A DNA stretch of 64,000 bases from JACWAE01 sp963847595 (GCA_963847595.1 CAWKAJ010000002.1:1684547-1748546); one strand, 5' to 3'; counted from the stretch's first letter, positions 46,270-54,409 are shown. The notes: generated by a model not told the origin, from the letters alone. Numbers and translations: made by a program.

Positions 46270-46437
46270 TCAGGTAAGGATGCTTAACTTTGATATCCCA
46301 AATGACTTTGCGCCTGTCTCTAACATTTCAACAAATAAGGTGTAGCTGACTTTTGCTACCTCTTTGCCTTCTTTCAGCACCTGCCCGATTCCTTCAGGGG
46401 CTTCAATGACTTTGCGGTCTCTTTTATGGAGTGTCAT
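46270..46437 (-). CDS. Small hypothetical protein, 55 aa
   Basis: 55 residues beginning MTLHKRDRKVIEAPEG and continuing IGQVLKEGKEVAKVSYTLFV. GGGAG lies 8 bases before ATG 46437, a good ribosome site. It is downstream of folE on the same strand with 30 bases between, so it is probably co-transcribed. It may be the N-terminal part of a longer lost protein, since the strand-rich pattern V..G..I..V.Y.L.V suggests a truncated beta-barrel domain. I do not recognise the family. Confidence 0.5.
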   Translation of the reverse strand: MTLHKRDRKVIEAPEGIGQVLKEGKEVAKVSYTLFVEMLETGAKSFGISKLSILT

Positions 46438-46467
46438 TGGGTGGTCTCCCAGCCTCTCAAGCTTTGG

Positions 46468-47031
46468 TTATCTAGTGCCCTGCACCAAAGAGAGGAATTC
46501 GGAGCGTGTAAGCGGGTTCTTCTGGAATAGGCCTCTCATAGCAGAGGTAATGATATTGCTCCCTGGTTTTTTCACACCTCGCATAGTCATACACAGATGT
46601 TCGGCTTGGATAACTACAGCTACGCCTTTTGGTTCCAGAACTGAGACTATTGTATTGGCAATCTGGGTGGTCAGCCGCTCTTGGAGTTGGGGACGTTCGG
46701 CCAATATCTCTAGCACCCTGCCTATCTTGCTGGCACCCACAACCCTGCCGTTGGGGATATAGCCTACATGTGCCAGGCCATGGAAGGGGAGAAAGTGATG
46801 TTCGCACATGGAATAGAACGGTATGTCTTTGAGAATTACCATCTCTTGGTGGCCTTCTTCGAAGCCCACGCGTAGCTCTTCTCCAGGGTCTTCGTAAATG
46901 CCGGCAAAAACCTCGGCGTACATTTCGGCGATTCGCTTGGGAGTGCCTACCAGGCCTTCACGCTTGGGGTCCTCCCCGATAGCCTCAATGATGGAAGCCA
47001 CTGCTTTCTCAATCTTGGCTTTATTGATCAT
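46468..47031 (-). CDS. folE: GTP cyclohydrolase I
   Basis: 187 residues, complete FolE type I. Zinc ligands are Cys76 and His79 in MCEHHFLPF and Cys147 in HLCMTMRG, with the same spacing as the E. coli enzyme (110, 113, 181). GVVGASKIGR-like text (VVGASKIGRVLE) and RLTTQIANTI line the active site. It makes 7,8-dihydroneopterin triphosphate from GTP, the first step to folate or pterin cofactors. AAGGAG before ATG 47031. Its upstream region abuts the terminal repeat of a decayed IS1380-like element at 47072. Confidence 0.96.
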   Translation of the reverse strand: MINKAKIEKAVASIIEAIGEDPKREGLVGTPKRIAEMYAEVFAGIYEDPGEELRVGFEEGHQEMVILKDIPFYSMCEHHFLPFHGLAHVGYIPNGRVVGASKIGRVLEILAERPQLQERLTTQIANTIVSVLEPKGVAVVIQAEHLCMTMRGVKKPGSNIITSAMRGLFQKNPLTRSEFLSLVQGTR

Positions 47032-47147
47032 GGTGTTTCTCCTTAGGGGGGTCTATGCGTTAAGCATTAATCCGGGATTTCCCATTTCAACTCCCGATGA
47101 GGCGATATTTACCCATCATTGCACCTGGTGCCGATAATATATGACCT

Positions 47148-47348
47148 TTGGGCCTGGTCGTCAAGCCATCCCATAGCCGAGCCCCGCTTGCAGCCCGCAG
47201 CCTTCAGGTGAAACTGATAAAGATGGGGGGACGGATGGTGCGCCATGCCCGGCGGATTGTCTTTCAGCTGGCTGAGGTGGCGGTGCCCGGAGAGCTGTTT
47301 GCTGCCATTATCGAGCGGATAACCCGGTTACGCCTGGTGCCTGGCTAG
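47148..47348 (+). pseudogene. IS1380-type transposase C-terminal remnant
   Basis: About 45 residues are readable, with MVRHARRIVFQLAEVAVPG and ending in a basic helix ERITRLRLVPG. This matches the end of IS1380-group DDE transposases (usual text RHARYVxFQLAEVAVPRELF). The catalytic domain is missing. It lies in the correct direction relative to the inverted ends at 47072 and 48887. Confidence 0.65.
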
Positions 47349-47509
47349 GCCGCACACCTGGACATTGAGCGGGTCAGGTGAGCAAAGGGTGGGTATTGTC
47401 TCCCTTCAGGCGGGAGGCTCATTTTGGGCTTGCTAAACAGGTGTTTTTGGGTGCTGGAGCCCACGGCCGAGATGCCGCAGGTTGTTTGGGAGGCTCTGAG
47501 CAGGCCGTA

Positions 47510-48787
47510 TTGCGTCAAATTAAACTGTTACCGAAGACCTCCATATTGCTTCATAATTGCGGTTACCGAACTGGCGTGCGCTCAGACAGCCGCCACAGCT
47601 GCTCCAGAGTTGAGTTTATCTGTTTCAAAAGCAGTACGGGGTTCAATCCGTGATAAATGGCTGCCAGTTCAGCCCGATTAGCCTCAGTTAGTACACCCGA
47701 TTGCAGTAAACGCTGGTGCGGTGTCCGCGCAGTCTCATAGAGCTTGTATACTTTGGCCCCATGCCTGGCCTTACTTATTAGCTTCATCGTGGGCTGAAAG
47801 AAGTTCTGGTACAACCGAACCAGGCTATAAGTCCTTTCCAGACATTCGAAGGCAGATTTCGAGGCGTAGCGGTCGTATCCCACCAGGCGGCGCACCACAT
47901 TCCCGTTTTTCTGCTCTACGTGGCAACTGTCGTTCTTTTTGTAAGAGCGAGAGCGGGTAAAGGTGATCTTCTCCTGGAGACAATAGGTATAAAAGTACTG
48001 GTTGATGAATTCACTGCCATTGTCCGAGTCCACACCCAGGAGTGGGAAAGGAAGATGCTGCCGCATCCGGTGTACCGCCTGACGCACCCGAAACTGACCT
48101 TTACCCCACACCGGCAGGCATTCCGTCCAGCCGCTGGCTACGTCCACAGCACAGAGGGTGTTCAGGTAAAAGCCCTCGGTACTCTCACCACAATGAGCTA
48201 CCAGGTCTGTTTCCATGAAACCAGGCTTGTTCTCCTGCCAATCGGCAAAGGTTCTGATGGGTATAGCGCTCTTGAGCAAGCACCCTGGTCTGGTAGTACT
48301 CAGTGAACTTCGACCTCCCGCTTGGCGCCAGGGTCGCAGCAGCCTGTCAATGGTGGACGGGCTCATCTGGCAGAGTTGTGCTTCCGTAGAAGCATCTATG
48401 TGCTGCTCATTATGCTGCCTGAGCACCTTTACCATGTCTGGTATGAAGGGTTGCAATCGCTTGGAGCACAAACGGTCACTAGCCTCCCAGATCGCTTTCA
48501 GCGCTCCGGTAACTTCTGTACCATATTTACATGGCCGACCACGTCGCTTGCTTGCCCTGGGCTGGCTTAGCCGATTCAATAACCTGATAGCCGCCTTGCG
48601 GTGCAAGTCCGTAACCTGTGTAAATTCATCCAACATTCTGCCCTTATCTTCTCTTGATGACCGAAAATATCTGCTTTGGAGTGCCTGTGTATATTCTATA
48701 ATGCTGCGTCGTGTCACCCTTACCTCCTTCGGTAACACTAATTTTGACGCAACGATACCACTTTCGGTAACAATAATTATGAGTCAA
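47510..48787. mobile_element. Complete insertion sequence with doubled terminal repeats
   Basis: 1278 bases. Each end has two copies of a 25-27 base motif of the form TTG..TCA.AATT....GTTACCGAA: left at 47510-47536 and 47546-47570, right (inverted) at 48761-48787 and 48727-48752. The single gene inside is an intact DDE transposase on the minus strand. No clear target duplication is seen. It interrupts the IS1380-like remnant. Confidence 0.75.
47563..48738 (-). CDS. Integrase-core (rve) transposase
   Basis: 391 residues. An N-terminal helix-turn-helix region (LHRKAAIRLLNR, MSPSTIDRLLRPWR) precedes an integrase core with the acidic triad in METDLVAHCG, VDSDNGSEFIN and HVEQKNGNVVRR. This fits the ISNCY/IS481-like group of transposases. 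All three catalytic residues are present, and the ends are intact, so the element may be mobile. The start ATG/TTG lies inside the right terminal repeat region; the stop overlaps the left inner repeat. Confidence 0.88.
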   Translation of the reverse strand: MLPKEVRVTRRSIIEYTQALQSRYFRSSREDKGRMLDEFTQVTDLHRKAAIRLLNRLSQPRASKRRGRPCKYGTEVTGALKAIWEASDRLCSKRLQPFIPDMVKVLRQHNEQHIDASTEAQLCQMSPSTIDRLLRPWRQAGGRSSLSTTRPGCLLKSAIPIRTFADWQENKPGFMETDLVAHCGESTEGFYLNTLCAVDVASGWTECLPVWGKGQFRVRQAVHRMRQHLPFPLLGVDSDNGSEFINQYFYTYCLQEKITFTRSRSYKKNDSCHVEQKNGNVVRRLVGYDRYASKSAFECLERTYSLVRLYQNFFQPTMKLISKARHGAKVYKLYETARTPHQRLLQSGVLTEANRAELAAIYHGLNPVLLLKQINSTLEQLWRLSERTPVR

Positions 48788-48796
48788 TGCGCAGGC

Positions 48797-48825
48797 TTGA
48801 CAATCAGATACGATGGGCATATCAT
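48797..48825 (+). promoter_or_regulatory. Promoter-like sequence in IS1380 end
   Basis: TTGACA at 48797-48802, 17-base spacer, TATCAT at 48820-48825. It lies within the IS1380-like remnant, about 90 bases before the gene at 48918, and could drive that gene. A TATAAT at 48903-48908 has no matching -35. Confidence 0.45.
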
Positions 48826-48917
48826 CGGCGACAAGCCCGAAGATGGACGAAGATCAGCTCACTGCGAGTTGAAATGGGAAATCCCGGCTAAGGGGATTGG
48901 CATATAATTTAAGTGAG

Positions 48918-49616
48918 ATGAGTACCGACGATGCAAGAATCGAATATGCGATAAGCCACACCGAGGTTCTGCGCCCACCAAAGCAAACCCTGTCTACCTT
49001 CGGCACTACCAACATTTACTATTATCTGCTTACCGAGCCATCGTATAAAGAGCTTGTGGAGGGCGAAGAGGAGACAGTGGTGAGGGAGGGTAGGGTGCGG
49101 GCCGAGAGGCCTATGGTGGTGACGCCATCGTATCTTATTAATGTCGAGGGATTCAGCGAACATGCTAAGAGATACCTTGAGATGATAGCCAGAGAATACG
49201 GGACAAACACCCCCGGCCTCTTCTATGGCTATAAGAATGAGCCCAAGGACCTGAACATCGTATCCTCAGGCATGGATTCTGTAGTGCGTAATCTCGATGA
49301 AAAAATAGACAAAGAGGGGAACCGCCTCGCTACTATCATCAGGGGCCTAGATCAGCTATGGGATCTCTCTTTGCTGAAATTCATCTTCGACATGACTAGG
49401 TATTCTGTAGGCAGCAATATAACGGAATTGGGAAGGAGGGGTCTCCTCGATGTAGACCGTAAAGGAGTCCCCATGGAGGCCAGACAATCGATCGAGCAGC
49501 TATTCGACGAGGTAAAAAATGGCGAGCTGGACCCCTCTGCTTTGAAAATGGAACTTGATAGATGGGGGCTATTTGAGGAATACCAAGATAGGTTCTTTCG
49601 CTTGTTCGGCAAATAA
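48918..49616 (+). CDS. Conserved-looking hypothetical protein, 232 aa
   Basis: 232 residues from ATG 48918 (MSTDDARIEYAISHTEVL). It is soluble and charged, with YYLLTEPSYKELVE, a long central helix and the C-terminal SALKMELDRWGLFEEYQDRF. No catalytic motif is obvious. I do not recognise the family. AAGTGAG lies close to the ATG. The promoter may come from the adjacent element end at 48797. Confidence 0.75.
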   Translation: MSTDDARIEYAISHTEVLRPPKQTLSTFGTTNIYYYLLTEPSYKELVEGEEETVVREGRVRAERPMVVTPSYLINVEGFSEHAKRYLEMIAREYGTNTPGLFYGYKNEPKDLNIVSSGMDSVVRNLDEKIDKEGNRLATIIRGLDQLWDLSLLKFIFDMTRYSVGSNITELGRRGLLDVDRKGVPMEARQSIEQLFDEVKNGELDPSALKMELDRWGLFEEYQDRFFRLFGK

Positions 49617-49778
49617 TCAGCAGGGGTGTCCGCCTCAGGCGGATGCCCTACCTTGTTTATCTCAACAGTCTACAGTTCTTTTGTCATTCAATCCTTTGTT
49701 TTCTCCGCTAATGTCACATTCAAATCCAATTTTGTAATTGCATTCTGCACGCACAATGGTTCGTCGCTGTTAGAGGTA

Positions 49779-49807
49779 TTGACAATCTGTTCTTATGTGA
49801 GTACAGT
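49779..49807 (+). promoter_or_regulatory. Strong promoter for the candidate small RNA
   Basis: TTGACA at 49779-49784, exactly 17 bases, TACAGT at 49802-49807. The expected start is near 49814, followed 120 bases later by the terminator hairpin at 49885-49936. Confidence 0.6.
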
Positions 49808-49813
49808 AAGGCC

Positions 49814-49936
49814 CCAACATATGAGAGATACCTGAGAATAATATAGTTGTAGTGCTGGTGTCGGGGGGGTGAGGGTGATGAAAGAAGGGCACTAGAACCG
49901 CTGAATGATATCGCGGTGGCTGGTGCCCTTTTATTT
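49814..49936 (+). ncRNA. Candidate small RNA or leader transcript, about 120 nt
   Basis: The region lies between a consensus promoter and a rho-independent terminator. It contains a G-rich segment (GTCGGGGGGGTGAGGGTG) and a five-codon reading frame MKEGH that enters the terminator stem. It could be an independent RNA, or an attenuator leader for the gene at 50161. Nothing else supports a class. Confidence 0.35.
49885..49936 (+). terminator. Rho-independent terminator of the candidate small RNA
   Basis: Outer stem AAGGGCAC/GTGCCCTT and inner stem ACCGC/GCGGT, followed by TTTTATTT. Confidence 0.65.
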
Positions 49937-50066
49937 GGAGAGGAGGTAGTGCCTATGCGCGGTTGAAGTGTCCCACAGTAAATGCCGTAAGGATATGGCA
50001 AAAGGATAGCGAGAAGCCAGAATAAGGAATTCTCTTTATTCTCTTGTTGAGACCTTGGCATATGCC

Positions 50067-50095
50067 TTGATAGTGACGACCAGGGGTTCTACAGT
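50067..50095 (+). promoter_or_regulatory. Sigma70-type promoter for the monooxygenase-like gene
   Basis: TTGATA at 50067-50072, 17-base spacer, TACAGT at 50090-50095. The -10 is identical to that at 49802, suggesting related control. Confidence 0.55.
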
Positions 50096-50160
50096 AGACA
50101 CACTAGTTAATATGTGAAATTGCCGTCTAGACGACGAACCAAACAGGAGGGAGGGGATCG

Positions 50161-50454
50161 ATGTACGCGAGAGTGACGAATGCCACCGCTCAGCCGGGCA
50201 AGGTCGATGAGACAATCAGAGTCATGCGGGATTCTATCCTGCCGGCCGCAAAGAAGCAGAAGGGCTTCAAAAGTCTGTTCTTCCTAATGAACCGCAACAC
50301 AGGCAAGGGTGTGGTCATCGTCCTGTGGAATACGAAAGCTGACATGACGGCTGGTGAGAGCAGCGGGTACTACCAAGAGCAGGTTGCCAAGGAGGTGCCA
50401 CTCCTTGCTGGGTCACCTACCGTGGAACACTATGAGGTCAGTGTTAAAGGATGA
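50161..50454 (+). CDS. ABM-type (antibiotic biosynthesis monooxygenase-like) small protein
   Basis: 97 residues of ferredoxin-like dimeric alpha/beta barrel type: YARVTNATAQPGKVDETI, then GFKSLFFLMNRNTGKGVVIVLW and EHYEVSVKG. Length and pattern fit the ABM superfamily, whose members include heme oxygenases, quinol monooxygenases and many of unknown role. GGAGGGAGGGG precedes the ATG. It is a single-gene unit with its own promoter. Confidence 0.8.
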   Translation: MYARVTNATAQPGKVDETIRVMRDSILPAAKKQKGFKSLFFLMNRNTGKGVVIVLWNTKADMTAGESSGYYQEQVAKEVPLLAGSPTVEHYEVSVKG

Positions 50455-50606
50455 CCCCAAGCAAGTACTTTCTATACGGCAGCACTACTGGAAAGAGTGA
50501 AGTGCCAGGGGGTACTGCAGCCTTGCACAATAAATACGTTCTGCACAAATAATCGCTTGCCCTAAAAGTCAGGCAATGGCTACAACAATTATGGTCTAGT
50601 TGGCAT

Positions 50607-50813
50607 TCAGTTGGCAGGCTCCAAACAATCGGCAGGCACCCAAGCCTGGTAGCCTTTAAGATTTCGAGTTATCCCGCCGTCGAGTTTAACAAGATATTCA
50701 TCAAGGTGCTCTTTGGTAGGTAAGGCTACGACATCGCCAGTTTGATGTTGTAGCATCGGATCGGCAAGAAAATCGCTGGTTATCCTTACGTAGTCTTCCA
50801 TCTTGAATTTCAC
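50607..50813 (-). CDS. Small hypothetical protein, 68 aa
   Basis: 68 residues from GTG 50813, with GGAGG 7 bases in front; ATG 50801 is an alternative. Strand-rich sequence (MEDYVRITSDFLAD, TGDVVALPT, EYLVKLDGG, YQAWVPADCLEP) suggests a small SH3-like barrel. Family unknown. Its neighbour at 50861 on the same strand is 47 bases upstream. Confidence 0.6.
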   Translation of the reverse strand: MKFKMEDYVRITSDFLADPMLQHQTGDVVALPTKEHLDEYLVKLDGGITRNLKGYQAWVPADCLEPAN

Positions 50814-50860
50814 TTCCCGACCTCCGTAAAAGTCAGCAGGTTGCCCCAAATGCTAATTGC

Positions 50861-51058
50861 TTAGCCGCCTCGTTTGCGGCTATTTCCGTTTGAATCAAAT
50901 TTAGCCTCGAACCATTTCTTGTTAACCCATCGGTGCCTTTTACAGGCGCTGAGCATGGTCGCTTTGTTAGAGGCCATTGTTGAATTACAGATTGGGCAGT
51001 GCTTGTTTTCCGTTATTTTAAGTTCGCCCCGATCCAATGCTTCCTTTACCCAGCCCAT
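50861..51058 (-). CDS. Small Cys/His protein, 65 aa
   Basis: 65 residues, start ATG 51058 (MGWVKEALDRGELKITENK). It has CPIC and, 18 residues on, CKRHRW, a possible single zinc site, then a basic C-terminus. GGAGGGCAAC precedes the start. No recognised family. Confidence 0.55.
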   Translation of the reverse strand: MGWVKEALDRGELKITENKHCPICNSTMASNKATMLSACKRHRWVNKKWFEAKFDSNGNSRKRGG

Positions 51059-51142
51059 AGTTGCCCTCCTCGACTTTGCCCCACTTTTCCAGAAGTCGGC
51101 TACTGTAAGTTTGATGAATTAGCATCGTGCATAATGTTAGGT

Positions 51143-51325
51143 CTACTTTATAAACTGTACCCTGAAAAATTTACTAGTTCTGGCCAGTATCCACTCCCTA
51201 ACAGCTGAGTCCTTTTGCTTTTCCGGTAAATCCCATTTTGGATTGACTTCAATGATCACCGCTATGCGGCTGCCCTTTACCTTGGCACCTGTGACCTTGC
51301 CCCTAAACCCTGTGACACGCTCCAT
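51143..51325 (-). CDS. Small hypothetical protein, 60 aa
   Basis: 60 residues, basic, with GFRGKVTGAKVKGSRIAVIIEV suggesting a small barrel, written here as GFRGKVTGAKVKGSR then IAVIIEVNP. The open frame continues upstream for 22 codons (…AKDNLDRAKSEMER) to a stop, with no ATG, GTG or TTG but an AGAGGT in front of an ATT, so the true start is uncertain. No family recognised. Confidence 0.45.
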   Translation of the reverse strand: MERVTGFRGKVTGAKVKGSRIAVIIEVNPKWDLPEKQKDSAVREWILARTSKFFRVQFIK

Positions 51326-51408
51326 TTCAGACTTGGCTCTATCCAGATTATCTTTTGCCGTACCGCTAACAGGTTCTAAGTAGACAATCTAAAAGCTACC
51401 TCTTTTCC

Positions 51409-52617
51409 TTATAGGTGGTCTAGGCTGTAGCGTGCTTCGACATGGTTTGGGTTGATTCTTAGGGCCTCTTTGTACTCAGTAATGGCGTCATGTGGCTGGC
51501 CCTTTTCCATATAGGCAAGGCCTAGGTTATTGTGAGCCTCAGCGTAGTTTGGGTCGATCCTGAGGGCCTGTTTGTACTCAGTAATGGCCTCATCCAGCCT
51601 GCCCTGATAACGGTAGGCAAGGCCTAGGCCAGTGTGAGCCTTAGCGTAGTTTGGGTTGATCCTTATGGCCTGTTTGTACTCCCTAATGGCGTCATGTGGC
51701 TGGCCCTTTTCCATATATGCAAAGCCCAGGTTATTGTCAGCCTCAGCGTAGTTTGGGTCGATCCTGAGGGCCTCTTTGTACTCAGTAATGGCCTCATCCA
51801 GCCTGCGCTGATAACGGTAGGCAAGGCCTAGGTTATTGTGAGCCTCAGCATGGTTTGGGTCGATCCTTATGGCCTGTTTGTACTCAGTAATGGCCTCATT
51901 CAGCCTGCCCTGATAACGGTAGGCAAGGCCTAGGCCAGTGTGAGCCTTAGCGTAGTTTGGGTTGATCCTTATGGCCTGTTTGTACTCAGTAATGGCCTCA
52001 TCCAGCCTGCCCTGATAACGGTAGGCAAGGCCCAAGTTGTGGTGCGCCATGGCCTGGTTCGGATCGATCCTTATTGCTTCTTTATATTCCTTTACCGCCT
52101 CATCTAGCCTACCCTGAGCATAGTAGGCGATCCCCAGATTCTTGTGCGCCATGGCGTGGTTCGGATTGATCCTTATTGCTTCTTTATATTCCTTTATCGC
52201 CTCATCTACAAAGCCCTGAGTATAGTAGGCGTACCCCAGATTGTTGTGCGCCATGGCGTGGTTCGGATCGATCCTTATTGCTTCTTTCCATTCCTTTACC
52301 GCCTCATCTACGAAGCCCTGAGTATAGTAGGCGTACCCCAAATTGTTGTGCGCCATGGCGTGGTTCGGATCGATCCTTATTGCTTCTTTATATTCCTTTG
52401 CCGCCTCATCTAGCCTACCCTGAGCATAGTAGGCAATCCCCAGATCCCAGTGTGCATCGGCGTGGTTCGGATCGATCCTTATTGCTTCTTTATATTCCTT
52501 TACCGCCTCATCTAGCCTACCCTGAGCATAGTAGGCATTCCCCCATTTCATATGCGCCCTGACATCGTTTGAGCTATTATCAGGTTTTTCCTCATGCATT
52601 CGATCAAATGTACCCAT
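51409..52617 (-). CDS. Tetratricopeptide-repeat protein with eleven near-identical repeats
   Basis: 402 residues: a short N-terminus, then eleven 34-residue TPR units from about residue 21 to the end. Units follow AHNNLGLAYRYQGRLDEAI then EYKQAIRIDPNYAE. Repeats 6-11 (RYQGRLDEAITEYKQ type) and 1-5 (YYAQGRLDEAVKEYK type) form two sub-groups, and several are almost identical at DNA level (102-base period). TPR arrays bind protein partners; none is indicated. No signal peptide or membrane segment. ATG 52617 is used; GTG 52620 is adjacent. Confidence 0.9.
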   Translation of the reverse strand: MGTFDRMHEEKPDNSSNDVRAHMKWGNAYYAQGRLDEAVKEYKEAIRIDPNHADAHWDLGIAYYAQGRLDEAAKEYKEAIRIDPNHAMAHNNLGYAYYTQGFVDEAVKEWKEAIRIDPNHAMAHNNLGYAYYTQGFVDEAIKEYKEAIRINPNHAMAHKNLGIAYYAQGRLDEAVKEYKEAIRIDPNQAMAHHNLGLAYRYQGRLDEAITEYKQAIRINPNYAKAHTGLGLAYRYQGRLNEAITEYKQAIRIDPNHAEAHNNLGLAYRYQRRLDEAITEYKEALRIDPNYAEADNNLGFAYMEKGQPHDAIREYKQAIRINPNYAKAHTGLGLAYRYQGRLDEAITEYKQALRIDPNYAEAHNNLGLAYMEKGQPHDAITEYKEALRINPNHVEARYSLDHL

Positions 52618-52785
52618 CACTCAATCCCCAATGATTTTGTTTGCGATTTTGGCCTTAAGTGGCATCCTAATCGTAGTATCGGTTTGTGCAAGATTCTACC
52701 GCGAAATGTATAATACCGCCACGCTTGGAATATAAATACCTACTCCCACAAATAGCGTAGGTTTTGGGGATGTCCCAATCCCAGC

Positions 52786-53403
52786 TTACTTCGGCTTCGC
52801 TTTGGCCTTGGCCCCAGTAAGTATCTCGTCAATTATCCCATACTCCATCGCAGCCTGAGCACTCATAAAGTAGTCGCGGTCGGTATCACGAGCGATCTTT
52901 TCCATAGCCTGCCCACTGTGTTTCGCCAGAATAGAGCGGATGACATCCTGCTCCCTCAATATCTCCTTGGCGGCGATAGCTATATCTGACGCCGGGCCTC
53001 TGGCACCGCCCATCGCCTGATGCATGTGGATGGTGGAATTGGGCAGCGCGTAGCGCTTGCCCTTGGTGCCCGCAGCAAGCAACACAGTGGCCATGCTGGC
53101 TGCCAGCCCCACGCAGATGGTGGAGACATCGCAGCGGCTTAGCTGGATGGTATCATAGATGGCCAGTCCCGCATTTATCTCACCGCCAGGACTATGTACA
53201 TAGAGGCTGATGTCTTTATCGGGGTCTTCACGCTCCAGAAAGAGAAATTGAGCGATTATCAGGTTGGCTATCTGGTCATTGATGGGTGTGCCCAGAAAGA
53301 CGATGCGCTCCTTGAGCAACAGCGAGTAAATATCGAAGGCACGCTCCCCCCGCGCACTGCTTTCGATTACGAACGGGATGACGTTACTTGGTTGGTTCTC
53401 CAT
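52786..53403 (-). CDS. clpP: ATP-dependent Clp protease proteolytic subunit
   Basis: 205 residues from ATG 53403, standard ClpP. The catalytic triad is Ser103 (GLAASMA), His128 (IHMHQ) and Asp177 (DTDRDYF), and the family text GGEINAGLAIYDTIQ is present. It forms the tetradecameric protease chamber with ClpX or ClpA. ClpX is not next to it here. The upstream tig remnant overlaps its start by about 20 bases, which preserves the common tig-clpP order. Confidence 0.96.
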   Translation of the reverse strand: MENQPSNVIPFVIESSARGERAFDIYSLLLKERIVFLGTPINDQIANLIIAQFLFLEREDPDKDISLYVHSPGGEINAGLAIYDTIQLSRCDVSTICVGLAASMATVLLAAGTKGKRYALPNSTIHMHQAMGGARGPASDIAIAAKEILREQDVIRSILAKHSGQAMEKIARDTDRDYFMSAQAAMEYGIIDEILTGAKAKAKPK

Positions 53404-54063
53404 TCTCTTTTCCCCCTTCCGTTTCCATTGATACTTTGGGTTCCCCCTCCTTAGTGGCCATATCAATCAAACTATCGATCGTTTTCCTGATATACAAGTT
53501 CCTTTTCAGCGATTCCCGCCCCGATGGCGAAGAGAAAAGCTGCCGCACCCTTTCATCATTATTAGCACCCTGGATCACACGCTCGACCTCAGCATCCACC
53601 TCAGAATCGCCGACCTCAGTCTTCTCCAACTCGCCAAGCTTTTCGAGGACGAGTGAACGCTTGATAATATCCTCCGCCCCAGGCTTGAGCTCGTTTCTGA
53701 ACTCCTCCTCCGTCTTCTTCGCATTCTTTAGATAATTCTCCAGGCTATCTTTCTCCCCGAGATACTGTTTGCGTTCCTCAATGAGATGGTCGATCTCATC
53801 CTGCAGCAGAATATCCGGGTATTCCAGTCGTGAAATAGCGACCAGAGCCTCGATTGCCTTGTCCTCCAGCTTCCTTCTCTCAATCCGTTTCTTATCTCCT
53901 CTAATATCGGCAAGAATCTTCTCTTTGAGCGCACTCACAGTCTCTAGCCACGACCAAGGCTTTTGGCGAATTCATCGTCCAGGTCGGGGAGGTTCTTCTG
54001 CTTGATATCGTTGACCAGAACCTTAAAATTGCATTCCTGCCCAGCGAGCTCTTTAATTTGCAT
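53384..54063 (-). pseudogene. tig: Trigger factor remnant: C-terminal domain only, with a frameshift
   Basis: From ATG 54063 the frame reads KELAGQECNFKVLV and DDEFAKSLGRG, the end of the trigger factor PPIase domain and start of its C-domain, then stops at 53944-53946. The C-domain continues in another frame from LETVSALKEKILADIRG to GEPTK-stop at 53384, so one base is missing near 53946. The ribosome-binding and PPIase domains are absent; an in-frame TAA precedes the ATG, so a break point lies near 54064. It sits in the canonical place before clpP. It may still yield a C-domain fragment, but this is most likely a dead gene or an assembly break. Confidence 0.85.
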
Positions 54064-54141
54064 TTACTTTTCTATATAGCCTATTTGCAGATTCCATCAC
54101 TGGAAGAGTGTTTCATGTTCTTTCTTGGATAACTGCAGTTT

Positions 54142-54336
54142 CTACAATAATACCTTTGATGAGGCTTTTTTATGGCCTAGCCACCTTAGTTGCTGCCAAC
54201 CAAACATACCAATCATCGGGAACTGCTTTTGGGCTCCACATTTCTTGCAAATGCCGAAGCTCTTGTCATTAAGTATCCAGTAGTGAGCCTCTTGTTTGCA
54301 CGCGTCACTGTGAGATGTTTCGTCCTTTTCAGTCAT
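54142..54336 (-). CDS. Small zinc-knuckle protein, 64 aa (copy 1)
   Basis: 64 residues from ATG 54336 (MTEKDETSHSDACKQEAHYW) behind GAGGGGG. It has C....H and CKKCGAQKQF, a likely single zinc site. The protein at 57471-57668 shares the pattern C...HxW(I/L)L(N/D)(D/E)..FG(I/V)CKKCG..KQF. No function is known. The frame is open to 54534 but without a ribosome site. Confidence 0.6.
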   Translation of the reverse strand: MTEKDETSHSDACKQEAHYWILNDKSFGICKKCGAQKQFPMIGMFGWQQLRWLGHKKASSKVLL

Positions 54337-54409
54337 CTTCCCCCTCAATGAACTCATTAGAGAAGATGTCTCAGTTTTTCGGTACGTTTTGCTTATGGTC
54401 CGCTGCCGC

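Larger units (their letters stand above)
47072..48887. mobile_element. Internally deleted IS1380-like element hosting a second IS
   Basis: Identical 22-base inverted ends: CCGGGATTTCCCATTTCAAC (plus TC) at 47072-47093 and its complement at 48866-48887. Inside is the C-terminal end of an IS1380-type transposase (47148-47348). The unit would be only about 540 bases without the nested IS at 47510-48787, far shorter than a 1.6-1.8 kb IS1380, so most of the transposase gene is lost. The family assignment is from the transposase tail. Confidence 0.6.
49617..50160. other. Intergenic stretch with two promoters and a likely small RNA
   Basis: About 540 bases without a normal gene. It holds a GGGTGTCCGCCTCAGGCGGA palindrome (49623-49648, AGGGGC family), a promoter-terminator pair enclosing a possible small RNA (49779-49936), and the promoter for the next gene (50067-50095). 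Two mini reading frames with purine-rich sites occur, MKEGH at about 49878 and a 3-codon frame after GGAGAGGAGG near 49953. Confidence 0.55.

Noticed and set aside
51409..52617. CRISPR-like periodic repeats
   Set aside because: The 102-base period translates without stops into TPR units, with no unique spacers of CRISPR size.
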